From DASXMT01 sp963781305 (lineage in GTDB: Bacteria; Actinomycetota; Acidimicrobiia; Acidimicrobiales; RAAP-2), in contig CAWAFL010000001.1 of NCBI GenBank assembly GCA_963781305.1, forward strand, positions 1,054,001 through 1,118,000: a stretch of DNA of 64,000 bases. Reading direction: 5' to 3'. Numbering within the stretch: position 1 is the stretch's first letter; every line of letters starts with the position of its first letter. The notes beneath the pieces were generated by a model. That model worked only from the letters and a program-made list of their open reading frames with translations. It was not told where the DNA came from and made no database searches. Both the position numbers and the translations under genes were made by a program. Shown here piece by piece: positions 26,526-34,701 of this stretch.

Positions 26526-27803
26526 TCAGCTGTTGGTGAGGGTGCCGAGGTCCGACGCCTTGTTGGCATGGGGGGACTTGGGCGTGCGCCGAGTGGAACG
26601 GATGGCCACGTCCCGGCCGGCCTGGCGGGCCCGCAGGGCAGCCACGGTGGCCTCCTTCTTGGGGATGACCGAGAAGGGGTCGTAGCTGAAGTGGTTCATG
26701 GCGTTCAGGTGGGTCATGCGGTTGATGTCGTGCTCGGGCAGCTCCCCGATGTACTTCCACAGCTGTTCGGGCGCGGTCGGCCAGGTGGTGTCGGAGTGGG
26801 GGTAGTCGCACTCCCACGTGACGTTGTCCATGTTCAGAAAGTCCCGGCTGGCCACCCCGAAGGCGTCATCGATGAAACAGGTGATGACGTGTTCGTTGAA
26901 CACCTCGCTCGGCAGCTGGTGGCCGAAGTCCTGGCCCGTCCAGGCGTGGTGCTTTTGGTAGTTGTAGTCAATGCGCTCCAAGAAGTAGGGGATCCAGCCG
27001 ATCCCCCCTTCGGACAGGGCCACTTTGATGTCGGGGAACTTGCGTAGCACCGGCGACCAGATGAGGTCGGCGGCGGCGCGGACGATGTTCATGGGGGTGA
27101 CGGTGATCAACACGTCGATCGGGGCATCGGGCGAGGTGATGACGAGCTCGGAGGACGAGCCGATGTGCATGCACACGACGACGTTCTCTTCCGAGCACGC
27201 CTTCCAGAACGGGTCCCAATGGTCCGAGTGGATCGAGGGCCAGCCCAACTTGGATGGGTTCTCCGAGAAGGTGACCGAGTGGGCCCCCTTGGCCGCTGTG
27301 CGCCGCACCTCTGTCGCGAGGACCTCTGGGTCCCAGATGGCCGGCAGCGAACAGGGGATGAAGCGGCCCGGGTGGGTGCCGCACCACTCGTCGATGTGCC
27401 AGTCGTTGTAGGCCCGGACCATGGCCAGTGCCACGTCCTTGTCCTCGGTGCGGGCGAAGAGCTGCCCGCAGAACTGGGGGAAGGAGGGGAAGCACAACGA
27501 GCCGAGCACGCCGTTGGCGTCCATGTCCTTGACCCGCTCGTTGATGTCGTAGCACCCCGGGCGCAGCTCGTCGAAGGACGTCGGCTCCATCCCGAACTCG
27601 TCGGGGGGACGTCCGGCCACCGCGTTCAACGCGATATTGCCCAGCTCTTGGCCCTCGTAGCGCCACGCACTGGTTCCGTCTGCTCTGGTGATGAACTGGG
27701 GAGCGAGGTCCACGTACTTGGCCGGCAACCGGTCCTCGAAGACATTGGGTGGCTCGACGACATGGTCATCGACGCTCACAAGGATCAGGTCATCAACGTC
27801 CAT
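26526..27803 (-). CDS. ACMSD-like metal-dependent amidohydrolase (paralogue)
   Basis: A 425-residue paralogue of the protein at 2688-3986. The N-terminal metal segment is SVDDHVVEPPNVF, the mid-protein histidine is in MHIGSSSEL, and the late segment is CDYPHSDTTWP. Long strings such as VRAYNDWHIDEWCGTHPGRF are shared with the paralogue. Both keep H-x-x-E in place of HxH. ATG 27803 is preferred over the upstream alternative, since it aligns with the paralogue's start. It is followed immediately by a P450 gene, whereas its paralogue is followed by an LLM monooxygenase: the same enzyme type paired with a different oxygenase. Confidence 0.88.
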   Translation of the reverse strand: MDVDDLILVSVDDHVVEPPNVFEDRLPAKYVDLAPQFITRADGTSAWRYEGQELGNIALNAVAGRPPDEFGMEPTSFDELRPGCYDINERVKDMDANGVLGSLCFPSFPQFCGQLFARTEDKDVALAMVRAYNDWHIDEWCGTHPGRFIPCSLPAIWDPEVLATEVRRTAAKGAHSVTFSENPSKLGWPSIHSDHWDPFWKACSEENVVVCMHIGSSSELVITSPDAPIDVLITVTPMNIVRAAADLIWSPVLRKFPDIKVALSEGGIGWIPYFLERIDYNYQKHHAWTGQDFGHQLPSEVFNEHVITCFIDDAFGVASRDFLNMDNVTWECDYPHSDTTWPTAPEQLWKYIGELPEHDINRMTHLNAMNHFSYDPFSVIPKKEATVAALRARQAGRDVAIRSTRRTPKSPHANKASDLGTLTNS

Positions 27804-27875
27804 CTGGGACCCCCTTCGCACTAGAGCCACAGCAACAAAAAACACGGTCCTACCGGCTGCGCGTGGCTATATTCA

Positions 27876-27886
27876 CGTAACGTAGC
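27876..27886 (-). promoter_or_regulatory. element shared by the two amidohydrolase paralogues (second copy)
   Basis: GCTACGTTACG on the minus strand, 72 bases upstream of the start at 27803, matches the element at 4018-4030 except for two missing bases. The overlapping ACGTAACGT (27875-27883) is a perfect palindrome. Confidence 0.35.
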
Positions 27887-28084
27887 ACAGCTGTTCTCGG
27901 GGTCCCAGGCGCCGAGGTGCGCGGGGTGGAGCGGCGCGGATGTCGGTGACATTCTCGGCGGACCCGGTGCGTTCTCGGAGCTGAAACGCGCCGTGCCCAC
28001 AGCTCCCGTCCGTCACGGAAGCTGCTACGAAGTGAGGGGCGGTCAGAGCGCAGGACGCGCCGGATGGCAGGGGGATCAAGGAAC

Positions 28085-30427
28085 ATGAGCGCAGCCGAAA
28101 GTAACCAGCCCGGGTTGGGCGAGGACGTATCCCACTCCGGCGACACCCGGATCCTCGACGGGGTCCGGGTGATCGATTGCTCGGAAGGCATCGCCGGCCC
28201 GGTGGCGTCGATGATGCTGGCCGAGGCCGGGGCCGACGTGATCAAAGTGGAACAGCCGGGAGGGGACCCGTCGAGGGCGTCGGAGGGCTTTCGCACCTGG
28301 AACCGATCGAAGCGCAGCGTGGTCCTCGACCTCCACGACGAGGCCGGCCGCGACCAACTCCATCGACTCCTGGCCGAGACCGACGTCTTCGTCCACGGTT
28401 TCGGGCCGGCCATGACCGCCGAACTGGGACTGACCGATGACGAATTGGTCGACCGCCACCCGCAGCTGATCACCTGTGCCGTACTGGGGTGGCCGGCGGG
28501 TCATCCCAGTGCCGACGGTCCCATCGACGACCTTCTGGTCAGTGCCCGACTCGGGCTGTGCGACGAGCAGCGCGGGCATCGGGAAGGACCCGTGTTCCTC
28601 CGGTTCCCCTTCGGCAGCTGGTGCGCGGTCTACCTCGCCACCATCGGGGTCATCGCCCGGTTGATCCAACGCCAACGGGGTGGCGCCGGCGGCGGACCGG
28701 CCCACACCAGCATCGCCCAGGGCGCGTTGGTGCCCACCATGATGCACTGGGCCCGGGCCGAGACCCCCGGCCCCATGTTCGCCTTCGGCTTGCCCAAGGA
28801 CCTGCAGCCATCCCTGTTCGAATGTGCGGACGGCGTCTGGGTGCATCTGATGCGCTGCGCCGACACCGACTCACCCCTCATGGCCAAAGCCCTTGGCGAC
28901 CTCGGCGAGGACGGGATAGCGCAAGCCAACGCCGTCACCGGCCTCACCATGCCCGGTTACCCCAACTTCGGCGCCAACCAGGTGGCCTTTCGCACCCTCC
29001 CCAGCCAACAGTGGCTGGACGACTTCTGGTCCCACGACATCCCCGCTCAGGGAGCTGCGCCCTACGGAGCCATCCTGGCCGACGAACAGGCCCGGCGGAA
29101 CGGGTATGTCACCGAGGTCGTCGACCCGGAGCGGGGTCGCATCGTCCAGGCGGGCACCCCCTTCTCGACCATCCCTCCGTCGCGGGTGACCCGGCACGCA
29201 CCCGCCCTGGGCGAGCACACCGAGGAAGTGCTGAACGCCTCGCCCCCGAACCCACGTGGTCCATCCACCCCATCGGTGAGCGGACCAGTGCGCTCGCCCC
29301 TCGAGGGTCTGAAGGTGCTCGACTTCGGGAATTTCCTGGCCGGCCCGCTCGGCCCGATGCTGCTGGCCGATCTGGGCGCCGATGTGGTCAAAGTCGAGGC
29401 GACCACCGGAGACCAGATGCGTCCTGTCCAGCGCGTGTTCGCCTCGTGTCAGCGCGGGAAACGGGGAGTGGCCCTGGACCTGAAGTCGCCATCGGCGCGC
29501 CCGGCATTGGAGGCCCTCGTCCGCTGGGCCGACGTCGTGCACCACAACTTGCGGATGCCCGCCGCCCGCCGGCTCGGCCTCGACTACGAGTCCATCCGAG
29601 CCATCAATCCCGAGATCGTCTTCTGCCACGCCAGCTCGTACGGACCCGAGGGTGAGCGCGCCGATTGGCCCGGATACGACCAGCTGTTCCAAGCCGCCGC
29701 CGGTTGGGAGGTCCTCGGTGGCGGTGAGGGGAACGATCCCATGTGGTTCCGGTTCGGCTTCATGGACCACCTCTGCGCGATGGCCTCCACCGTGGCCACG
29801 TTGCTGGCCGTATGGCACCGCGACCGGACCGGGCACGGCCAGAAGGTGACCGGGTCGCTCCTGGGCGGCGGCGTGCTCACCAACAGCGAGACGTACCTCA
29901 AAGATGGTCAACTGGCCGTGCCCGCTGCTCCTCTGGATCACGAGCAGATGGGCCTCTCCCCCGGCTACCGGATCTACCCCGTGGCTGACGGATGGATCGC
30001 GCTCTGCGCCCAGGACGACGGTCAGCTGGCCAGCGCCTGCTCGGTGCTCGGGGCATCAGCTCCGAACGACATCGGTTCGCGGCTGGCCGGCACCCGGTGC
30101 GACGACGCCCTGCGAGACCTCCGAGCCGGCGGCGTTCCGTGCGAGCCGGTCCGCCTCGATCAGGGCGAAGCCTTCCTCGACGACGAGCAGAATCGGGTGC
30201 TGGGGCTCGTCACCTCCTACCGCCACGCCGAGTGGGGGGAGCTCGAGCAGGTGGGCGCGTTGTGGAGCCTGGGAAACCTGGAGGTAAGTCTCGACCGGGC
30301 GCCGCCGGCATTGGGCGAGCACACCCGAGAGGTTCTGTCCGCCGTGGGCCTGGACGAGACGACCATCGCCGAGCTTCTGGCCGAGTCGGTGGCCGTGCAG
30401 TCGTCCCCGGAAGAACCGGCGATATGA
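28085..30427 (+). CDS. fused double CaiB/BaiF CoA-transferase
   Basis: A 780-residue protein made of two complete family III CoA-transferase domains. Domain 1 (about 20-385) starts LDGVRVIDCSEGIAGPVASM; domain 2 (about 405-750) starts LEGLKVLDFGNFLAGPLGPM. Both end with LGEHT(E/R)EVL. Aligned on the helix before R-x-R-(T/G)-G, the catalytic aspartate is present in domain 2 (GFMDHLCAM) but falls on a serine in domain 1 (FGSWCAV). So one half probably has a structural or binding role, like a fused heterodimer. ATG 28085 follows AAGGAAC. It is transcribed toward the DUF35, thiolase and ligase genes, 70 bases upstream of them. Confidence 0.88.
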   Translation: MSAAESNQPGLGEDVSHSGDTRILDGVRVIDCSEGIAGPVASMMLAEAGADVIKVEQPGGDPSRASEGFRTWNRSKRSVVLDLHDEAGRDQLHRLLAETDVFVHGFGPAMTAELGLTDDELVDRHPQLITCAVLGWPAGHPSADGPIDDLLVSARLGLCDEQRGHREGPVFLRFPFGSWCAVYLATIGVIARLIQRQRGGAGGGPAHTSIAQGALVPTMMHWARAETPGPMFAFGLPKDLQPSLFECADGVWVHLMRCADTDSPLMAKALGDLGEDGIAQANAVTGLTMPGYPNFGANQVAFRTLPSQQWLDDFWSHDIPAQGAAPYGAILADEQARRNGYVTEVVDPERGRIVQAGTPFSTIPPSRVTRHAPALGEHTEEVLNASPPNPRGPSTPSVSGPVRSPLEGLKVLDFGNFLAGPLGPMLLADLGADVVKVEATTGDQMRPVQRVFASCQRGKRGVALDLKSPSARPALEALVRWADVVHHNLRMPAARRLGLDYESIRAINPEIVFCHASSYGPEGERADWPGYDQLFQAAAGWEVLGGGEGNDPMWFRFGFMDHLCAMASTVATLLAVWHRDRTGHGQKVTGSLLGGGVLTNSETYLKDGQLAVPAAPLDHEQMGLSPGYRIYPVADGWIALCAQDDGQLASACSVLGASAPNDIGSRLAGTRCDDALRDLRAGGVPCEPVRLDQGEAFLDDEQNRVLGLVTSYRHAEWGELEQVGALWSLGNLEVSLDRAPPALGEHTREVLSAVGLDETTIAELLAESVAVQSSPEEPAI

Positions 30428-30497
30428 CTGGACAGCTTCTCCTGGCGTCGGGTTATGCTCCGCCGCGTCCGGCGCCACGGGGAACCAGGGGGAATCG

Positions 30498-30944
30498 ATG
30501 ACCGAAGCTGCGACACCGTTTCGCATACTGCCCGAGCTCACCGATCGGAACCGACACTTCTGGCAGGGGGGTCGCGACGGTCAGCTGGTCTTCCTTCGCT
30601 GTCAGGACTGCGGGTACTACATCCACCCACCCACCCCCATCTGTCCGCTTGATCGGTCGAAGAACGTGGCTCCCGAACCGGTGAGCGGGCGGGGCACGTT
30701 GGCCAGCTACACCGTCAACCATCATCCCTGGCTCCCCGGCGTCGAGTTGCCCTACGTCATCGGCCTGGTAGAGATGGCCGAACAGGAGGGGCTCCGGCTG
30801 ACCACGAACATCGTCAACTGCCCCCCTGATTCGGTGCACGGGGGGATGGACGTGCAGGTCGTCTTCGAACACCACCAGGACCCCAACGGCGACGTGTGGT
30901 TGCCGCTCTTCGAACCGATTGGAGGTGCAGGTGTCAACTCATGA
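30498..30944 (+). CDS. DUF35 OB-fold protein with incomplete zinc ribbon
   Basis: A 148-residue DUF35-type protein: a rubredoxin-like zinc ribbon (residues 28-55) followed by an OB-fold that binds acyl-CoA. The ribbon reads RCQDCGYYIHPPTPICPLD, so three cysteines are present and the fourth is replaced by D or lost. The OB-fold segment LPYVIGLVEMAEQEGLRLTT is typical. In steroid catabolism such proteins pair with a thiolase-like partner to form aldolases (ChsH2-Ltp2). The next gene is that partner and overlaps by 14 bases, which strongly suggests a complex. ATG 30498 follows CAGGGGG. A fused version of the pair lies at 57450-59096. Confidence 0.87.
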   Translation: MTEAATPFRILPELTDRNRHFWQGGRDGQLVFLRCQDCGYYIHPPTPICPLDRSKNVAPEPVSGRGTLASYTVNHHPWLPGVELPYVIGLVEMAEQEGLRLTTNIVNCPPDSVHGGMDVQVVFEHHQDPNGDVWLPLFEPIGGAGVNS

Positions 30945-32139
30945 CGACCTGGCAGAGAAGCGCTGTGCCATCTCGGGTGTGGGCCAGTCGGACATCGGAC
31001 GGCGGTTGGGACGAGATCCCCTCGAGCTCACCCTGGACGGGTGTCTGGCCGCCATCGACGACGCCGGGCTCAGCCTGGCCGACATCGACGGGGTCTCGAC
31101 CTATCCCGGAGCAATGGGCGTGCCCAAGGGATTCACCGGTGCCGGCGCCATCGATGTCATGGACGCGCTCCGACTCGAGGTGGACTGGTACGACAGCGGG
31201 GTGGAGACCTCGGGGCAGTTGGGGTCAGTCATGAAGGCGTGCATGGCGGTGGGAGCGGGCATGGCCAACCACGTCCTGTGCTTTCGATCGGTGTGGGAGG
31301 GCAGCGCCCAGGGAAGCGGCGGTCGGGCCAGCATCAGCATGGGTGGCGGCGGCGGCAACTACTACGCCTCCGGGTTTCAGCAGTGGACGTTGCCGTTCGG
31401 CTCGGCCTCCGCTGCCTGCTGGGTGGCCTTGTTCGCCCAGGCCCACATGGACCGGTACGGAACCACCCCGGAACAGCTAGCCCACATCGCGCTGAACGCC
31501 CGGCGCAACGCGGCGCTGAACCCCAATGCCATCTACCGGGACCCCATGTCGCTCGACGACTACTTCAATTCCCGCATGATCACCACCCCGCTCCGTCTCT
31601 TCGACTGCGACGTCCCGTGCGACGGCGCCACCGCGGTGATCGTGTCCCGTCGGGAGCGAGCCGTCGATCTGGCCAAGGAGCCGATCTACATCGAGGCCAT
31701 GGGCGCCGCCATGCACGACCGGCCCAGCTGGGATCAGCTACGCGACCCCACCCGCACCGTCGGCGCCGACGCCGCCGCCCAGATGTGGTCCCGCACCTCG
31801 CTGACGCCCGCCGACGTCGACGTGGCCGAGCTCTACGACGGCTTCAGCTACTTGACCATGCTGTGGCTGGAGGCGCTCGGGCTCTGTCCGGTGGGCGAGA
31901 GTGGGCCCTTCGTGGAGGGCGGCCACCGGATCGCCCGCGACGGCGCCCTGCCCCTCAACACAAACGGCGGCCAGCTGTCGGGCGGGCGACTCCACGGCTA
32001 TGGGTTCCTCCACGAGGCCTGCGTGCAGCTGCGAGGAGAAGGGGGCGACCGTCAACTGCCCACCCGGCCCGCCGTGGCCGCCGTGGCTGCCGGCGGAGGG
32101 AATACCTGTGGCTGCCTGCTGCTCACCAACGTTGCTTGA
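30931..32139 (+). CDS. thiolase-like protein (Ltp2-type aldolase candidate)
   Basis: A 402-residue thiolase-fold protein of the SCP-x/lipid-transfer group. The opening CAISGVGQSDIGRRLG and the late motifs AELYDGFSYLTM and NTNGGQLSGGRLHGYGF are typical. The nucleophilic cysteine of thiolases is missing: its position in SGQLGSVMKACMAV has no C-x-S. Ltp2-type members of this fold lack the cysteine and act as retro-aldolases with a DUF35 partner, and the upstream gene encodes one. GTG 30931 is chosen because GGAGG lies five bases upstream. It is followed closely by an acyl-CoA ligase. Retro-aldol cleavage of a beta-hydroxyacyl-CoA is inferred. Confidence 0.85.
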   Translation: MSTHDDLAEKRCAISGVGQSDIGRRLGRDPLELTLDGCLAAIDDAGLSLADIDGVSTYPGAMGVPKGFTGAGAIDVMDALRLEVDWYDSGVETSGQLGSVMKACMAVGAGMANHVLCFRSVWEGSAQGSGGRASISMGGGGGNYYASGFQQWTLPFGSASAACWVALFAQAHMDRYGTTPEQLAHIALNARRNAALNPNAIYRDPMSLDDYFNSRMITTPLRLFDCDVPCDGATAVIVSRRERAVDLAKEPIYIEAMGAAMHDRPSWDQLRDPTRTVGADAAAQMWSRTSLTPADVDVAELYDGFSYLTMLWLEALGLCPVGESGPFVEGGHRIARDGALPLNTNGGQLSGGRLHGYGFLHEACVQLRGEGGDRQLPTRPAVAAVAAGGGNTCGCLLLTNVA

Positions 32140-32187
32140 ACCGTCCCCGTGGCCCGGGCCCTCGAGGGGGAGGCCGAGGACGCGGCG

Positions 32188-33774
32188 ATGAGGCTCCGGG
32201 CTACGCACCGCCAGGCGGCCAGCTCTCGATACCTGCAATCCGGCGGGTGCTGGGACGTGCCGTCGCTCGATCGCCTGGCTGCCGACCACCCCGTCGTCGA
32301 TGGCACGGCGGTGGCCGACTCGTCAACACGGCTGGACGCCGAAGCGCTGTCCACCGCCGTCGCCTCGTTGGCCGGCGGGTTGCGCGCCGCCGGGGTGGCG
32401 AAGGGGGATGCGGTGGCCTGGCAGCTTCCCAACTGCACCGAGGCGCTGCTCTTGTTCCGGGCCTGCTGGCGGCTGGGTGCCGTCGCCGTTCCCGTCCACC
32501 ATCAGATGGGACCGTCGGAAATGGCCCGGCTGGTCGAAACGGTCGACCCCTCCCTGGTGCTGGCCGGGTCCGGCCTGGCCCTGCACGACCGCCCTGGCAC
32601 GCTCCTCGCCCAACTGGGAACGGACAGTTGGAAGACGCTGATGGGCTCGGCCCCGGTGCTCCGGAGCCCGGTACGAGGTTCGGACCTCGCCGTGGCCCTG
32701 TTCACCTCCGGGTCGACCGGCGAGCCCAAGGCGGTGCTCCACACCCACCGGGCCCTGTCCTACAAAGCATCGGTCATGGCCACAGCACACGGGCTGCGCT
32801 CTTCCGACGTCGTGTTGATGCCCGCACCCCTGTCCCACATCTCCGGCCTGTTGAGCGGTGTGCTCATTCCTGCCGCCGTCGGGATGCGGACCATCATGAT
32901 GGAACGCTGGGATCCCGACCGGGCGATCGAAGTGGTGCAAGACGAGGGGGTGACCTTCATGATCGGGCCACCTACGTTCTTCTCGGGCATGGCCAGCGCC
33001 GCGACGTTCTCCAGCCGGGCCGTGTCCACCCTGCGGATCATCTCCGTGGGCTCGATGGCCATCAGTCCCGAATTCGTCGAGCGCACGGCGTCAGCCTTCG
33101 GTGCCACGGTGAAGCGAACCTACGGCTCGACCGAGGCGCCCACCGTCACCACCTCGACGTGGAGCGATCCTCCCGACCGGGCACGACGCACCGACGGCAG
33201 AACGGTGAGTGATGCCGAGCTCCGCGTGGTCGACCCCGAGAGCGGACGCGCCATGCCCGCAGGCGAAACCGGCGAGCTGTTGCTCCGGGGCCCCGAGCTC
33301 TTCGCCGGCTACGCCGACCCAACCCAGACGAGCGCCTCGATGCATCGCGGCTGGTTCCGCACCGGGGACCTGGCCACGCTGGACGAGCAGGGTTGGCTGA
33401 CCATCGTCGGTCGCATCAAGGAGCTCATCATCCGCGGGGGCGAGAACATCGTGCCCGCCGAGGTGGAGCGCGTGCTCGAGTCCCATCCGTCGATCACCCA
33501 GGCCGTTGTCGTCGGCTATCCCGACGAACGACTCGGTGAACGGGTGGCCGCCTGCGTGGTCGCCACCGTTCCCTTCGACCTCGAGGCCTGCCAGGCCTGG
33601 TTCGCCGATCAGGGAATCGCCCGGTTCAAGACGCCCGAACGCGTCATGCACGTGGACGCCTTCCCCCTCCTCAGCTTGGGCAAGCCGGACCGCGAGGCCC
33701 TGCGCACGTACGTCAACAAGGCCAGCGCCACAGCACATGTCACAGCAATGAAGTCAAGTCATGAAGCCACCTAG
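32188..33774 (+). CDS. AMP-dependent acyl-CoA ligase
   Basis: A 528-residue ligase that should form an acyl-AMP and then an acyl-CoA. The adenylation motifs are LFTSGSTGEPKAVLHTHRAL near residue 180, YGSTEAPTV near 325, GWFRTGDLATLDEQGW near 400 and the lysine-bearing LGKPDR near the C-terminus. ATG 32188 is supported by the paralogue at 44816-46369, which begins in the same way (M-x-LRAT); the upstream GTG at 32149 is less likely. It is last in the plus-strand series DUF35-thiolase-ligase and probably makes the substrate for those two. The acid is unknown. Confidence 0.9.
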   Translation: MRLRATHRQAASSRYLQSGGCWDVPSLDRLAADHPVVDGTAVADSSTRLDAEALSTAVASLAGGLRAAGVAKGDAVAWQLPNCTEALLLFRACWRLGAVAVPVHHQMGPSEMARLVETVDPSLVLAGSGLALHDRPGTLLAQLGTDSWKTLMGSAPVLRSPVRGSDLAVALFTSGSTGEPKAVLHTHRALSYKASVMATAHGLRSSDVVLMPAPLSHISGLLSGVLIPAAVGMRTIMMERWDPDRAIEVVQDEGVTFMIGPPTFFSGMASAATFSSRAVSTLRIISVGSMAISPEFVERTASAFGATVKRTYGSTEAPTVTTSTWSDPPDRARRTDGRTVSDAELRVVDPESGRAMPAGETGELLLRGPELFAGYADPTQTSASMHRGWFRTGDLATLDEQGWLTIVGRIKELIIRGGENIVPAEVERVLESHPSITQAVVVGYPDERLGERVAACVVATVPFDLEACQAWFADQGIARFKTPERVMHVDAFPLLSLGKPDREALRTYVNKASATAHVTAMKSSHEAT

Positions 33775-33813
33775 TGTGAACCGGGCAAGCCGGCACAAGG
33801 ACGGAGAATCCAC

Positions 33814-34683
33814 ATGTCGACGGTGAAGATCGAAGACGGCACGATCAGCTACGAGATCATCGGTGAGGGCGGACAACCGTGGGTACTGACCCCGGGCGGT
33901 CGGTTCAGCAAGGACACGCCCGGCCTCCGCCAGCTGGCCGAGTCATTGGCCGCACGCGGGAAGCAGGTCCTCATCTGGGACCGACCCAACACCGGCGCGT
34001 CGGACGTGGTGTTCACGGGGCCGTCCGAGTCGGAGATGCAGGCTGACCGGCTGGCCGGCCTGCTGCAGACCCTCGACATGACGCCGGCGGTGATCTTCGG
34101 CGGCTCGGGCGGTTCGCGGATCTCGCTCCTCACCGCGGCCCGGCACCCCGAGGTGGCTGCCGGTCTGGCCATGGTGTGGATCTCCGGCGGCACCTACGGC
34201 CTGATGGGCCTGGCTCTGGTCTATTGCGGCGAGTCCATTCGCGCCGCGTGGCGGGGCGGGATGGAGGCCGTGGTGAAGCTGCCCGAGTGGAACGAGGTGC
34301 TCGAGCGCAACCCGGCCAACCGGGAGCGGTTCCTCAGCCTCGACCCCCGCGCCTTCATCGAGACGCTCGAACGGTGGATGGAGGCCTACTGCCCCAATCC
34401 CAACGCATTGGTGCCGGGGATGCCGGACGACCAGTACCCACGGGTCACCGTTCCCACCCTGATCTTCCGCAGCGGGGTCAGCGACCCCCACCACACCCGG
34501 GCCACGTCGGAGCGCCTCCACGAGCTGATGGTCGGGTCTCACCTGGTCGAGCCGCCCTGGGGCGACGAGGAGTGGAACCAGCGATCGGACGCGGCCAGCG
34601 GCGGCACCGGGTTCCTCTTCGAGCGGTGGCCGCTGCTGGCCCCGCAATTGCTCGAGTTCGCCGAGACCTCTATCCCGTCCTGA
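33814..34683 (+). CDS. alpha/beta-hydrolase
   Basis: A 289-residue alpha/beta-hydrolase. The oxyanion region is LTPGGRFSKD near residue 27, the nucleophile elbow is FGGSGGSR near 95 (Ser in G-x-S-x-G) and an acid is plausible in FRSGVSDPHHTR, with a late histidine in the DPHHTR stretch or later. It may open a ring or cleave an ester or C-C bond. ATG 33814 follows GACGGAGAA. It lies 40 bases after the ligase on the same strand and converges on mmsA. Substrate unknown. Confidence 0.85.
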   Translation: MSTVKIEDGTISYEIIGEGGQPWVLTPGGRFSKDTPGLRQLAESLAARGKQVLIWDRPNTGASDVVFTGPSESEMQADRLAGLLQTLDMTPAVIFGGSGGSRISLLTAARHPEVAAGLAMVWISGGTYGLMGLALVYCGESIRAAWRGGMEAVVKLPEWNEVLERNPANRERFLSLDPRAFIETLERWMEAYCPNPNALVPGMPDDQYPRVTVPTLIFRSGVSDPHHTRATSERLHELMVGSHLVEPPWGDEEWNQRSDAASGGTGFLFERWPLLAPQLLEFAETSIPS

Positions 34684-34701
34684 TCAGGGCGACGCCAGCG
34701 C

